From Todiramphus chloris collaris (lineage: Eukaryota > Chordata > Aves > Coraciiformes > Alcedinidae), in assembly GCA_025345505.1 (NCBI GenBank), contig JANVCC010000014.1, positions 62,001 to 126,000 on the forward strand: DNA of 64,000 nt. Reading direction: 5' to 3'. The first letter of the stretch is position 1, and each line of letters starts with the position of its first letter. The position numbers and the translations under genes are program-made. The notes under the pieces were generated by a model that saw only the letters and a program-made list of their open reading frames with translations, had not been told where the DNA came from and made no database searches. Shown in pieces: positions 12,213 to 25,403 of the stretch.

Positions 12213-12598
12213 ATGTACCTATATTTTTTCTCCAGAAGAGAGGAAGCAAGTGCTGAATGTTATTTGTTATTAGAGTATAATTTGATAGAGATTACTGTGT
12301 AACTGTAGTAGATCATACTTTACAACTACAGCAGAGCAGGCAGGCTCTCAGTGAGCCCTGCATGAAGTAACTTCAGTGGAAGGCCACGTTGCCGTATTCG
12401 CAAGTCACTCTGTGCTCTTTTCCAAAAGGAAAAAGGTATTCTGTCACACAAACTGATTCAAGTCTATCCAGGCAAAAAGTCCAGAACTTCTACCTGCATC
12501 AATTAGTTTTTACTAATTGTTAAAGTGAGAAGAAACTGAGAGTAGCTACAGCTTGTAAAGGGCGGGAGAGTGCTGAGTGGTCTTAAAAAGCAAAACAC

Positions 12599-12669
12599 CC
12601 TCACAAACCCACACACATACAAAAAAAAAAAAAAAAAACCCCAAAAAAAACCCCAAAAAACCCCAAACA
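12599..12669 (+). repeat. A-rich tract with three CCCC blocks
   Basis: A CA-rich lead-in and an 18-nt A run are followed by CCCC-A8-CCCC-A6-CCCC. On the minus strand this gives three GGGG blocks separated by T runs, one short of a canonical intramolecular G-quadruplex. Confidence 0.85.
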
Positions 12670-15600
12670 TTTTACAGTCTACTTATTTTACTGTTTAATA
12701 CATAATACCTGCAATGTAACGGTGGTCAATGTAGACATATGCAAGGACAGGCTTTTGCAAGAGAAGAAAACCCCATAAGCAATACATCAGTGCTACAGTA
12801 CTACAATGTAACAGAGCTTCTGAACTGGAAATGAGTATAAGTAGCTTAAAAGTAGCAATAATGAAAACTCAACATAGCAGCACTTCTGAGGACAACCCTG
12901 AGAAACAGATAGTGTTTATGCATTCAGAAAGCATTACCAGGGAACGCTTTTGGAGCATCATAGTGCCATCAGGTCACCTTTGGCCATGATGTCTGATCAC
13001 ACACATCTGGAAAGAGATTGCTGAATGCAGCCACTTGAGTATAACATATAGATCTTTGAAACAACTCATACAGTCTGACAAGATGCAAAAATACCTTTGC
13101 ACTTCCAGCAGAAGACCTCACAAAATATAATAAAATGTTGGACAATAAACACTTTGGAAGATTTTAAAATAATAAATGTTCTCTGGATAATGCAATCACA
13201 AGAAGCTACTTTCTTTTGCTTAAAGATAGTAGTTATACTAATAGATTCAAGGTGTGACATCATGAGCTAATTTTATTCTACCAAACTTCAGATGTCAACA
13301 CAAGAGAAATAAGCACTTTAAGGTTGCAATTCATTTGAGCTGTTTTAAATGTATACCTACATGAGATGACATGAGACAGATCACCCTGAAAGTACATTTT
13401 TCTTTAACAGCTATTAAAGGAGTCTTGGGTGAGTTTCTCAGACACATGGGTCTACATGAAAGACATCCATATCCGATTAGCTAAACCCCACCACACAAAA
13501 CTGAATTTTGAGTTAAAAAGGCTTTTCTAAACAAGCCAAGAGAGTCTAGCCAAGTGTAAAAACACAATTCAAGAGACTTGTTGAACAAAAGAAGATATAA
13601 CAAATTCACTGTTCAATCTCCTGTAACTCTGATGTAACAGCTAAACACCAGAAAAGACTTAAAGAAGGAACTGTAAGATGACAGTAAACTAACACTCTTC
13701 AATGTGTATTTCTGTACTAGGCAGGTTTTCTGAAGGATAGTTAGGTGACAGATGGAAACAGAATAATAATTTTGGAAAAATATAGTATAGCAATACACTC
13801 TGATTAGACAACAGGTCAACTGCAAGCAATGCAAAAGAATAAAAATAATTAAGCAACATGTTAATGTTACTGCATTATAAATAGGACATCTTTTAGTAAG
13901 AACCTGCATTTTCTTCTCTCCCAGGAAAACACTGTTATGTTATTATTAAATAAATAAAAGGTGATTGATAACATGAGACACTGCATACCTGGTAATGCGT
14001 GGCCACTATGCTATCTCTTTCTGGAGCCAGCAGTGGCACACCACCAGGGTGACTGAAGGGCTAGTGTCTGCTACTTCTGAAAATCAAACCATCAGAGGAA
14101 TAACAGGCAAGACTGAGAAGCAGTTAAAATAATCCCAGACTAAGCAGCTGCCTCTAACAACAAAGAAGAAAAGGAAGTATCAGAGGCTGTACACAGATGA
14201 GCAAGTGGGACTAACCAGCAAGCAGTCCTGTAAATATGAAAGAGCACAAACACAAAGCTTTTTTGAGGTAGCTTGTATGATGTAGCTACAGAGTCACAGG
14301 AAATAATGTAAGCAGAACAAAGGACTTAATGGATAAAAGCAGATGTCTGCTGTATGTGGATAAGCAGAGCTAAAACTAGAACTGTTGGGACACAAGTGGG
14401 ATGATAGGAGATCAGAACTGTTATACGTGAACCACAACAAGGGTTTATTCAGTAAGATCTCAATATGAATGTAAATGGTAACAGGTTGGACTAAGTCTGT
14501 GTCTAACATCAACAGTGAAAGCAGAAAAGGGCATACTGGTTGGAAAGAACAGCATAGATAAAGGTCTGTGAAGCAGACAAATGTACACTACATATCTAGC
14601 AACCTCTGCCCTCACAAAGTTAACTGTTTGCAAACCAACCTTACTAAAAACAATAGTTGTCAGTATGAAATGGAGAAATCATCATGATGCTTAAAGACTG
14701 AATTCTGTGTAGGAGAATGAAAGCATGTGAAGGAGAAACCAAGTGGTCTATTCTGTAAACATCAGGATAGCCTATGGCACCAGTAATTTTCCTAAAGAAA
14801 AAATGTTTGGTGTTTTTCCACCACAGACATGCCTCTTGCTTTCATGCAGAATGCAGTTCATGAGGCACAGTGTAATAATGAATCCTGCAGATCAAACAAC
14901 GATGAATGTTTTCAGTGTATAAACAACAGCCCACAAAGAGCAGGAATTTGAACATGGGTCTCCTAGATGATCTGTTAAAACCACTGAGCTTTTGGTTTAA
15001 AGAGGCCTGGAAGTCATCATCAGTTCACATCATCCAGGACAGAGGAATGAGAACAGGCCACAACTACTGGCTAGAAGTGTGTAAAGGAATCAGAGAATTA
15101 CTAATTGTATTTTGTTTCTGGCAGCAGTGAACTTCCTCCAGGGCAGATCAAGTTTGGAAACCTGTAGACAGTAATTACAGCCTGTTTTCTTTGCCTTGTG
15201 CTGAACAAGCTACACAGCTACAAGTCTCTTTTAGGAGTTTGCAACTCTCTGTTAATGTTTCTGCAACCTCCCTTAGGGAAGTCATGACACTGCTCAAGAT
15301 AATTAACATTATATTCTCCTTTCAAGTTACAGCTCTTGGAAAAATATTTTGCTCTAACTGTCTTTTTGTTTTTTGGGATCTAGCCAAGAAACAGCAAAAG
15401 TGATGTAAAGGAAGAAAGGGGAGGCGTGTCTGTGCCACACTAACTGGTTTGGCATTGTCTCAGAATGGCAGCAACTTCAGATAAGAGCTTTTCTTTCCGA
15501 ACAGTGGAGTTTCCCACCACCACTCACAGGATCAAATAAACAATGATGGATTGGTAAAGCCACATCACACTCCTTTCTCTACAACTGACTCCACAGTTGA

Positions 15601-17544
15601 TGATAGTACAAGATGGAGGGAGAGCAGAGACAGATTTTTAAGTACTAAATCTCTGAACACCAGGGCCATGGAGCTCACTGATGCCCATTATCTTTTATTT
15701 TAGTCTTTATAGATTCTGTCTGTGCATGTCCTTGGTATCACATGAGCTCCACACACTTGTTACCTTCATCAGTTTATTTTTTCCTGCTTCTAGCCTATTC
15801 CTTTAAATCTCCATAAATGAAACAAGGGCTCTCCAGTAACTGTTGTCTGAGCAATGACAGTTGCTTCTCTTCCCTCCATGAGATGCTTAGCTTGAGAAAC
15901 TGGTATGGGCTGGGAGGTGGGGTTTCAGACAATGATACAGGAGTGACAAGTTTCCTGACTAGCAGGGAAAATTCCACGACACAGGAAGATTTAAGATATT
16001 CAAACTCTCTGGTCCTTTGTATCTTGGGTACGAAGGTTTCCTTAAACGTTTCCTTGGGACCTCTCCCATGTTCTGTAGCTGAACAGCCCTGCTGATTTCA
16101 TCCAGAAAATGTTATGTCCCTTAAGCATATGAGTGACTGAATTATTTTGTCACTTACCAGCAGTTTTAGCTGGCTATCCAGGCAGAAAAATTGCATGTCC
16201 CTGATATTTCTCTCAGCAGGAGGCCTTGCGTCTTGGTAATATCAGGCTTTCATATTTGATACTAATCCGTGGTACCAAAAATATATACAATAAGCTCAAG
16301 TGGCAAAACCTTTCAAATAGCAACAATGTCAGTGGTGGGGAACTACTTAAGATAAATCCATTTGGCTTACTCATTGCAATTGCTAGAAGGTTGTTGATGG
16401 TACTTACATAGTTTATATTATGGCCAAGGGCCCCAAGAGCACTCAGAAGAACAGCACAAATGTGTTTAAAGTGAGATCTATGTTTTCTTCCGTCTTCTGA
16501 GATGATCTACCCTATGGATTAGGCTACTAGACTGATAAAGCTGTTCTCAGAATATGTTTACCTTTCATTTTCATCAGTCCCATTAACAACAGTGCTGTGG
16601 TACCTAAATTAGGTAAGTGCTTTAAGAATGGCAAGAGGTTTGGAAGTTCGTATCGAAACACCTGGAGTGCTTCTCTCTTGGGTTATTCAGACATACAGAA
16701 AATCTGGTGAATCACAGCTTTCCCAGCAGTGGGATCAGTTTGCAGAGTTATACAGCTCGGTACTCTTCAGGATGCTTTTTTCTGTTTTCATTTGCTGAAA
16801 AATAAAATATTCTGTAGAAAGGAGTGGCAAAATTCTTAGTGCCAAGTTACCGGACACAGTGACCTAAAAGAGTCTGAAAATGATGCATAAGTCTGAATCT
16901 GTGAAGCTCATATTTATTAAAAAGAAAGAGACAAACATAATTTATGCATCATGACAAATGATCTGCTGCTCAGTGAAGATAAATAGCTAGCCACCTATTG
17001 TATGAAACACTGTGACATTTATGTGCTTTCTTATTAAATGCATAATCAAGATGAAAAATCTGTCCCTGGTCAAAGTTCTCTCCTTCCCAGCTTTGGAATG
17101 TCCTTCTGAAAGCAAATGAAGCATTCCAGCTACAGATCCCTCAGGTGTTGTATCATAATTTGTGGGTTACATGCAGCAAGTCTTTTTTATGGGTTTAGAA
17201 TAAAATAGCTATGCAGAACTGAAAAGTGTTGTTGTTTTTTTTTTTTTTTTTCCTGAAAGGAAAATGCAGTTTTTCCATTAGACTGCATTTAAGTGGAATA
17301 TTCCTACCCAGGTCTGGATAGGAATTGCAGCCATGGTACCTACAGTTCAAAATGTCTTTTTAGAAATCAGACAAGTGCAATTATGAGAAATTGTTTCCCA
17401 GAAGAAACTGAAAGCACAACTGTTCTCCAAGAGAGATTTCCGTAAATGCAAATGCTAAAAACATTTGAAGTAGATTTGCAAGCCTTGAGATGTTTCCTTT
17501 ATACATGTTTTTATGCAGTAGCATGCATAGGATCAGGCAGGCTT
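12670..17544. other. unannotated sequence
   Basis: No gene was recognised. The part at about 13960-14640 is less AT-rich and lacks simple repeats; it could be a decayed LTR or unique DNA, and I cannot decide. A T run of 17 lies at 17235-17251. Open frames of up to 98 codons look like chance. Confidence 0.45.
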
Positions 17545-18321
17545 TGAAGGTTAGGATTAGAAAGTAGAAGCTTTATTTTTATTCACGAACATTGAAAGGT
17601 GCCATCCGCTAGACCTGTAACAGACACTCCTCTCTGCTAACCCCCCTCCCTCCCCAAAGGGGAAGAGAAAGGGAATAAAGGAGAGAGACTTAGTGATTAG
17701 AAAAGGAAACTAGAACAGCTTTAATGAAAATGATAACAATAAAATGGAATATATACAAATATATGCAAAACCAGTATCAAACCCACTCCCTTGGCAATTA
17801 CATCACTGTCACCACTGATGCTGTGGAGCAGGCACTGGGGAAGTCCCAGACTGGACTCGGCAGCAGACAGGAACTAGATTCAGGAGCTAGATACTGGAAC
17901 TGGATTCAGGAACAAACAGATCACAAGCGAAGGAAGAACAGATAAAGTCCTCCTTGGATTCTGGCCTTTGAAGAACAGACCTTGACCCTCATGATCCCTC
18001 AGGTTTATACTGAATATGAAATATATGGGATGGAATTCCTCGTTGTTCAGTTTGGGGTCATCTGTTCTGTCCACTCCTCCCTGCAGTTGCAGCCTTTTAC
18101 TTTCTGCACCCCCAACATGGTACACAAGACCCAGCAGTGGCCTTGGTCTTCACACCAATCCTTGGTAGTAACTCTAAACATGGGATGTTTATCATTGCTA
18201 GAAGCAGACACTTCCTGGGAAAACAGACTGCTAACTTTAGACAGTGCAGTTAGGTAGAAGAAATGAGCTGAAAAGTAAAATCACTGAACAGAATTGTTCT
18301 GTTCTAACTCAAACCAGGACA
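17545..18321 (-). mobile_element. LTR of an avian endogenous retrovirus (ERVL-like)
   Basis: On the minus strand the element begins TGTCCTGGTTTGAGTTAG at 18321, a hallmark start of avian ERVL-type LTRs. The body matches from memory: a CTGCACTGTCTAAAGTTA phrase near 18225-18245, then the GGAAGTGTCTGCTTCTAGCA phrase. A TATA-like AGTATAAACC lies near plus 18000-18012 and an ATTAAA poly(A) signal at plus 17720-17725. The 3' boundary is unclear: a CA end could lie at about 17593 or further out, and I found no convincing target duplication. The feature is either a solo LTR with a decayed 3' end or one attached to a short internal stub. No viral coding region is recognisable; the 81-codon minus frame at 17880-18125 is a by-product. 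Confidence 0.75.
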
Positions 18322-19600
18322 GATGGTGGGCTGCACATGTATTCCTGGCAAACAAGTGCTATCCTACTTGTAAGTTCTAGTACTATGCAAGCCTTAAATT
18401 AATTAAAAGAATAAATACCACATGCACTATTTAGCACCATTCAAATTACCATTTGAATATATTATCCAAATATTAGAGTTTTTTTTACCAAACCACTTGA
18501 TCAAACCAATTAAACATCTTCAAGTGGTCTCTTCTCCTTTTCATTTGTCTTTTACTCAACTTTACATTTATTGCTACCTTTTTGTTTCCATCTTACTTAG
18601 ATAATCCTGTTCATTTTCTTTCTTCCTCTCTAGCTTGTCTTCTGCAAATATTTATAGTTTTCTATAATGTCTTAGTTTATTTGTTTTTATGGATAGGCTT
18701 TAATAACTACAAATGAGAGTTCTTTTGTAATTCGATATCTGTTCCTATACTTAATTTTCTTAATATATTTTTTTTATTTTTCTTCACACGATAGTATGCA
18801 TCTTTCGAGTATCAAATCAAGTCTGCCCTCTGCAGACTTTTTGCAATACTCAGAAGTTCCTCCTCCAATACTTGTCTTATTCCTCCTGTTTATGGCACAC
18901 TCAGTATTTTGCACATACAGTGGCTTTATTCTGTCTTTTCCATAGTGATAGTAATTTATATTTATGCCTAGTCTGACTTTGACCATACTCTCTCAAAGTC
19001 AGATTTTAAAAAGCAATATTTATCACTTCCTTGTGAATCATCAGCTGTACTGAACTTAATTTCCACTTCTCAAGGTATTTTGCGGTTAATTAAGAAACAT
19101 GGGGTTTTGACTGATTTTTAGATACTGAAGACTCAGAAGTCCTACCAAAGCCACTAGAAGCTGTAGGGATTCAGCATCTCTGTAAATCCTTGAAAAATGT
19201 TTTTGGCAACATTTCAGTTCATCACTTATAAAGTTTGATACTTTATCACAAATAAAGGCTGCTTAAAGGATGTTTTAGTCCATTGATCCATCACTTTTCA
19301 TACTGCAATTTCACACTTCTTTTCCATTTACTATTTTGCTCTTCTTCACCCATGCCATTTATCTTCATCCCTCATTCCTGCCGCAGGTCTGGCCTCAACA
19401 CCACAGGAGAAGCACCTCTGCCAAGACTGAGAGAAGCCATTAAATCTTTAAACCTGATTCTCTCTTGCCTGGCTATCATGGTTGACATTTACTCTTCCTG
19501 CAAGACAAACTGCTCTACCACATTAGTAGAAAAATATTCTGAGGTGACACTAGTCTCTGAGCAACTCTGGGAGCTCTTACCGTGGAGACCACAGGGATTA
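18322..19600. other. unannotated AT-rich sequence
   Basis: Nothing recognisable apart from pyrimidine-rich stretches near 18530-18660. Confidence 0.55.
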
Positions 19601-20104
19601 CACAGAATCACAGAATGTTAAGCATTGGAAGGGACCTCAAAAAATCAACCCCTCTGCCAGAGCAGAACCTCCTAGAGCAGGTGACATACGAATGTGTCCA
19701 GTCGGGTTTTAAATGTCTCCAGAGAAGGAGACTCCACAACCCCTCTGGGCAGCCTGTTCCAGAGCTCCGTGACCCTCACAGTGAAAAAGTTTTGCCTTGT
19801 TTCTGCGGAACCTCTTATGCTCTAGCTTACACCCATTGCCCCTTGTCCTATCATTGGACATCCCTGAGAAGAGCCTGGCTTCATCCTCCTGACACTTGCC
19901 CTTTACATATTTATAAACATTAATAAGGTCACCCCTCAGACTCCTCCAAGCTGGAGACCCAGCTCCCTCAGCCTTTCATCATAAAGGAGATGCTCTACTC
20001 CATTAATCATCTTTGTGGCTCTGTGCTGGACTCTTTCAAGAAGTTCCCTGTCCTTCTTGAACTGAGGGGCCCAGAACTGAACACAATATTCCAAATGAGG
20101 TCTC
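19601..20104 (-). mobile_element. CR1 LINE 3' fragment
   Basis: The plus strand shows the reverse complement of a CR1 3' end: ACAGAATCACAGAATGTTAA at 19602, GGAAGGGACCTC, the phrase around CAGCCTGTTCCAGAGCTC near 19750, and CCTCCAAGCTGGAGACCC near 19945. The copy breaks off at about 20104, in the CCAAATGAGGTCTC phrase. It covers only the C-terminal end of ORF2 and the 3' UTR, with several frame-breaking changes. Confidence 0.92.
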
Positions 20105-20859
20105 TTGAGCTAGGGAAAAGAATGTATGCTTGCAGCATAACTGAGTTTTCAATATTCTAGGTTACAGCACACTTTACTCTGTTAACCTCTGCAGCTTCAC
20201 AAACCTCTCCTTAGCAATCTCTAATTGATGAAAAACATAGCACTTACAAAGCCTTCATGTGTCTATTCAATTCACTACACATTTTAATTTAATAATTTCT
20301 TTAGGATTTTTAAAAGCTTTAGATCTGCTTTAGCTGGATCCACCTTTCTTTTTTTTAATCCTTCATGCAAAACAAAAGTGGTTGATATTATGCAGAAAAA
20401 AAAGTAACCTTCAGACTCACTTCTATCCTGTTTGGTTTTCTATGTGGGAAAATAATTTCATGCAATCTACAAAAGATTCTTAGAAAAAGATAGAAAGATG
20501 CTCATAGTCAGTCTTGCACCTCTTATTTCTTTGAAGTTTGTTACTTCTTTCTCCATTTTCCTACAGAAACACTGAAAAAGCTTTTATTTTGCAGCAGGGA
20601 TCTAACCCAGAGGTAGCCCATAAAGCCCAACTACACAACAGGGTACTGTACTGCTCTGGGTCCTCCTCCAGCTCTATTTTAAGCGGTGGGAAAGGACCCA
20701 GTCTTCCTCATTTCTGTAATGCAGAGACGGGGTATCAGAGAAGAATGCACTGAAGGCAAAGTGCCCACCTTTTAGGAAGAAGTCCCCTTTCAATGTTTCC
20801 TTTGCACTATACCAAGAGCCAGAGTCTGGTCCCAGCAGAGGGTGCTGCTGCTCCTGCAG
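20105..20859. other. unannotated sequence
   Basis: AT-rich at first, with composition rising toward the CpG cluster. A good acceptor-like site, a pyrimidine tract ending in CCTACAG at about 20559-20565, is followed by a 62-codon open stretch to 20753. I found no protein resemblance. Confidence 0.4.
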
Positions 20860-21020
20860 AGCAGGAGCTGTCGGGTGGACAATCCTGCTGCTCCCCGGCC
20901 AGCTCGCGGCGCTGGAAGCTCTACCGACCCTTCACAGAAGCAACCGAGGCTTGCGCTGGACAGAGCCGATGGCTCTGAGCAGAGTAGCAGGCACGTCGTG
21001 ATGGAGACATCGTCTTTTAT
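20860..21020. promoter_or_regulatory. isolated CpG-rich cluster, possible promoter or exon
   Basis: About 160 bp contain roughly a dozen or more CpG dinucleotides, including CTCGCGGCGC near 20905 and CACGTCGTG near 20992, while the surrounding kilobases are nearly CpG-free. The segment is open on both strands (plus 20842-21132, minus 20790-21065), as is common in GC-rich DNA. I recognise no protein in either reading. It could be a small CpG-island promoter, a first exon, a GC-rich processed insert or chance. A splice-donor-like TTAG/GTATAAC follows at about 21048. Function is inferred, not shown. Confidence 0.35.
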
Positions 21021-21840
21021 AACAGCGACAGAAATCTTAGATATTAGGTATAACACAAAACTCAATCAGGTTACTGAAAAAAAGAGATACCCGAGTGAAG
21101 TAGCTTACTGTATACAGTTCACACTAATGTAATAACATAAATTAAGGTGTTTTGGAGGTTTTCTTTGACAAGTTTTCTAATTGCAGGCCAGTCTTCTCTT
21201 CCCACATGTGCAGACATAAACTGAGATACTAAGATGGAAAATATCTTCTACTAATTGTTCACCAAGCTGTTAGGAGAAGGGTGACACTGAATTCTCCTAA
21301 ATTCCAAAACCAAGAAGGTTGACAAAAGCATTGCTGCAGAAAAATTGAAGACTTTTAAGTGTGATAATCTTGGTCAAACTATTGCTAGTCAGTCTAGGGA
21401 CTCTGCAGCTGTGTGCTCTCTCACTTCCTAACAAGAGCACAGAAATTATCACGCTTCTGTCTGACCAAAAGTCCACCTACGCCAGGATCATATTTCTATG
21501 AATGCATAGCAGCTGATGTCAAAACATTAAAAATATTAAAACACAGAAAGCACAGGAGACTCACCTTGTCTATCATTTCAGCCAGCTGTTCAGGGAAGTT
21601 CTGAGACAAGGGCTGTGGCTGGACTATTTTATTAAACAGCCATTGGACGCACCTATTCTCAACAAAATTTTCTGACACTTAAGCTTTTGGACTCGACAAC
21701 ATCCTGTGGCAGTAAGTTCCATCAGTAAATCATCCGATGAAAGAAAAATTACTTCCTTTTATTGTGTTAAATGTTCTGCCTGATATGTTAATGTTGTATT
21801 ATAGTACTAATTACTTTTCTAGGTGCTAGAACTAAAGTAC

Positions 21841-21875
21841 CAAGTACCGGAAGAGGTACTTGCTGTACCTCTTCC
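21841..21875. repeat. overlapping inverted repeats (two exclusive hairpins)
   Basis: GGAAGAGGTAC (21849-21859) and GTACCTCTTCC (21865-21875) form a perfect 11-bp stem with a 5-nt loop. CAAGTACC (21841-21848) and GGTACTTG (21855-21862) form an 8-bp stem that competes for the same bases. Confidence 0.9.
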
Positions 21876-22958
21876 ATAATTGATCAGGAGAAAGACGTCA
21901 CAACTATTTTGCTTCCTTACACAACTTCTGACTTACAAATAGTTTTGTCACATTTGTTGACACAGGATATCAAACAGCAGACTCAAACCAATTTTCATTT
22001 TACTCATATCACATTATATATCATGTTGATCTGAATCATCGGATTCTAAATAACCCTTTATACCATAAATATATGGAGCTGATCAGCCTATTTATGTTAG
22101 GATCAGTTGCTGTTGTCTTTCTTTCTTTCTGTGAAATATCCAGCATTAACTACTGAAAGAAAGAACATAGCAGAGTAGATGGCTCTTGTTGTTTCTGAGA
22201 CCATTCCTGTATTGTTGTATTATTATTTCTTTATTTGAAGCTCAAAAAATTAAAAGTATGACTTGTCATGGACAAAACATATAATTACCAGCATGAACAA
22301 TGCTATAGCTTTAATTAGCCATCATCTGCACCCTCTTTCACTTAACTGCTTGTATCAAAACAAAAACAGTAACTATAAAAAAGCACCAACATTAAAAGAT
22401 CAGTAGCTTTCAAACACTCTTATTTAATTTTTTAGTATTTCCCTACCATTACACAATTTTTATATTACATCATGTAGTTTAGAGAACATTCTCAATTCCA
22501 AGCCTTTAGGTTGTTGTTTCATTCAATGGATACCACCAGCATCATACCACCCACCCAAAATTCACCTCTCAGTTTTCATACTTCTGTAATTGCAGACGAA
22601 GCACTACTGTACTTTGTTACCAATATAAAGAAGTTGTCTATACTTTAGAATTGCATCAAACTCCTGGTTGATCAAACAATAAAAATACATCAGCATCAGC
22701 TGATACTTCTCTATAACAACTGTTCAGCACAAGCAAATCAAGAGCTAATATATTACAGATGACTTTGATAATTAACTCCCTTGAGAAATATGTTTTCCTC
22801 TGCAGACAGTAACAATAGTTCTCCAAAAGGAAGAAAAAAGTAATTTTTTTTTCCTTTACAAATTCCTGGATGATGCAGGAAAAACTTGCAATTAGTCCAT
22901 ACAAGAAATAAACACAATTTTAAGGAACAGGTTATATCTCTTTGTATTATATTAATTT

Positions 22959-22979
22959 CAACAACAACAACAACAACAA
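22959..22979 (+). repeat. (CAA)7 microsatellite
   Basis: Seven perfect CAA units followed by a short A run. Confidence 0.9.
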
Positions 22980-24604
22980 AAAAAGGCAAGTCAAAATTCC
23001 CGGTCTCTTTGACATTATTAAGAAAAAATAGTGAATTGATTTGTTTAGCCTGTAGCAGGGTTTGATGGGACAGAATCATTGCATGATTTAATATGACAAG
23101 ACAGTAGTTCCTGATTAGGCAGGACAGATTATGGGAAAATCTATGCAAATGTAAAGTCCTTGTTGTGAAACTTCAGGCAATTCAGTTGGTGGGAGTTCTC
23201 CTTACAAAATAAGAGTTTATGTTCAGAGTTGTGAAACTGGGGTGGGGCTACAAAAGAAATATTAATCCAGATGATACACTTGGTAGTCAGTGGCTCAAAT
23301 TATTCCAAGGAAGTGAGTCCATTCCAGCTGAAAGAGGAAAACAAGAGTTCAGTCTTGGTTCCCTACAAATGGTATATGCAGGCTCATAAGTACCCTAACA
23401 CAAGAAATGGAAAAAAATTAAAGGGCTTATAGGGTTCATCTTTGCTGTCCATTATCCTTACAGACTGTGGCTCAGTGCTCTCCAGCTCAGAAGGTTCTAA
23501 CACAGCTATATGGGAGGAGGGACTTTGTTCTCAACAGCCAGTACAATTCCATTTCGCATTCCCGTGTGACAAGTCTCTCAAAACAAGAAACCAATGTAGC
23601 AAAAAACCTCTCTCCACAGCAGCACCTGAACATTCCCCAGGAAAATACATTACAATGACTTTCATCAGACTCCAGGTCTTTTTCTGAATTTTCTTCCTCT
23701 TTCTGGCCACCTGATAGATGCTTGGCCTTTTAAAGCACTCAAACCTCACACATCAAAACTAATACTCTTTCAGCACATGCTGTTAGCACAGTTTTGGAGC
23801 TAGTGACTCACTGCTTCACTTATTGCTTAGCCATAGGTGCAAAGAGACAACATGCATGGTCCAAATCCTCAATTATCACACAAATGGATTTAGCTTATCT
23901 CTGACAAGATGAAAAGAAGTTCTTAAATTGCTGTAAATAGAGTCTTGCCACTCCATGAAAGAGACAACAGTTCTTGCCCTCTGCCTAGGGAATATCTTTT
24001 GCAGAGTCAAGCCATTATGCTGGTTCACCACCATCCTCTTCCTGCCTGCCATTGCTCTTTCCTTATTCCCATCCAAAACTCTGTTCTGCTCATCTGGCAT
24101 TGTTCTTTATCTCTGTGCAGTACAAGCTCAACTGTGCTGTAAACCTGATGACTTCTGAACAGCTGAACTCTGGTGAGCTAAGAGATGGAACACTGGAGGG
24201 GCAGGTGCAGCTGAGAGTTTTGCTCATGGACAGTGGCACAGGTTATGTCATATGGGCTTTTTGTGCCATACACGATTCCCCCAGTGCCCACCTGAATAGA
24301 AGTTCCCAGGAGAAGGAGTTCAGAGTCATCTGTGCATGTGAGTGTTGTTCACTACTCTATAATTTTGTTACAAATATTGCATTTATTTTATTAAAAAAAA
24401 AAAAAGGAAAGGTGAACTTGGACTAACTGAAATTATTATTCACAGATTTCGGACTAATTCAGCATAAGTAGGGAGGGAATTGTGAGAAGTTGAAACATTT
24501 CATTTGTAGTTTCTGTGTCTTGTTTTTGTTATTTTGATTCTTTTAGAAAACTATTTTTAAAGAATTCAGGACAAAATAAAATTTGTTCTAACTGAAAACT
24601 TTTG

Positions 24605-24624
24605 TTTTTTTTTTTTTTTTTTTT
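24605..24624 (+). repeat. poly(T) run, 20 nt
   Basis: Uninterrupted T run in AT-rich DNA; no retroelement body was seen next to it. Confidence 0.9.
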
Positions 24625-25403
24625 GTTAATTTCTTTCCTTCAGTTTCATTCATCCAGAAATAGAAATGGGGGAACTTTATAAGTACAACTGCAAAATATT
24701 TCTACAGTTTTCAATTAAATATTTTGTTTTGCTTTTGGACAAACTGCATTAAGATACTTTGTTAAAAATGTTTTCTGAGACTATGAACACACTCCTGTTT
24801 AAAAAAAAAGAAAAGAGAAAGAAGTTATTGAGTTTTGCCTATATCTGTCAAAGCCCTGCTAGATGTGTTTTAATTTTGTTTTTTTAATCTTTCTTGACAT
24901 TATATTTCTATAAAGCATTTTTTTTGCATCTGGTGCCTTTGGATAATGTCACTTCTATTCACTGTAAAAATTCACTTTCAAAACAATCCTTTGGCAACAG
25001 AGAGAAAATTGCTATCATAGCTAAAGGAGCACTGTTTCGTATTACAAACGCTCACTCCTATTAAGCTTTTTAGCTTTGAGAACTAGAAATGCTCACAAAT
25101 TGTCAAGAAAGATACAGGAACACATATGATACACCTAGCAGAACTAATAAGCTATGGCTGCTTCATAACCAGGTGTAAAAGCGTGCAAGAAGCCAATCCC
25201 ATCTCCCTGCTTTGTGTGAGCTTGTGAGAGCACTTCCTTCAAGATATCACTAAGTCTTTCTTTTCATACCTGTTGGCCCAATCAAGTTTTGAGCAATTCT
25301 CCAGGGCATCAAAAGACAGAGTTGTAATGTCTGATGAAAACTTTGAGGTGGAAAGGCTATAAGATAATTTATATAAGTTATGATACAAAATAACTTCAAA
25401 ATC

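Larger units (their letters stand above)
21030..25403. other. unannotated AT-rich sequence
   Basis: No gene was recognised. Simple repeats are (CAA)7 at 22959-22979 and a 20-T run at 24605-24624. A short palindrome lies at 21841-21875 and is described separately. Open frames up to 131 codons (22753-23148, minus) contain poly-Phe/Val runs that come from simple repeats. Confidence 0.5.

Noticed and set aside
19283-19923. Two overlapping plus-strand frames of 112-113 codons
   Set aside because: The second is the antisense of a CR1 3' fragment; the first has no family resemblance and runs into the same CR1.
22753-23148. 131-codon minus-strand frame
   Set aside because: It contains a Val run from the (CAA)n repeat and no recognisable domain.
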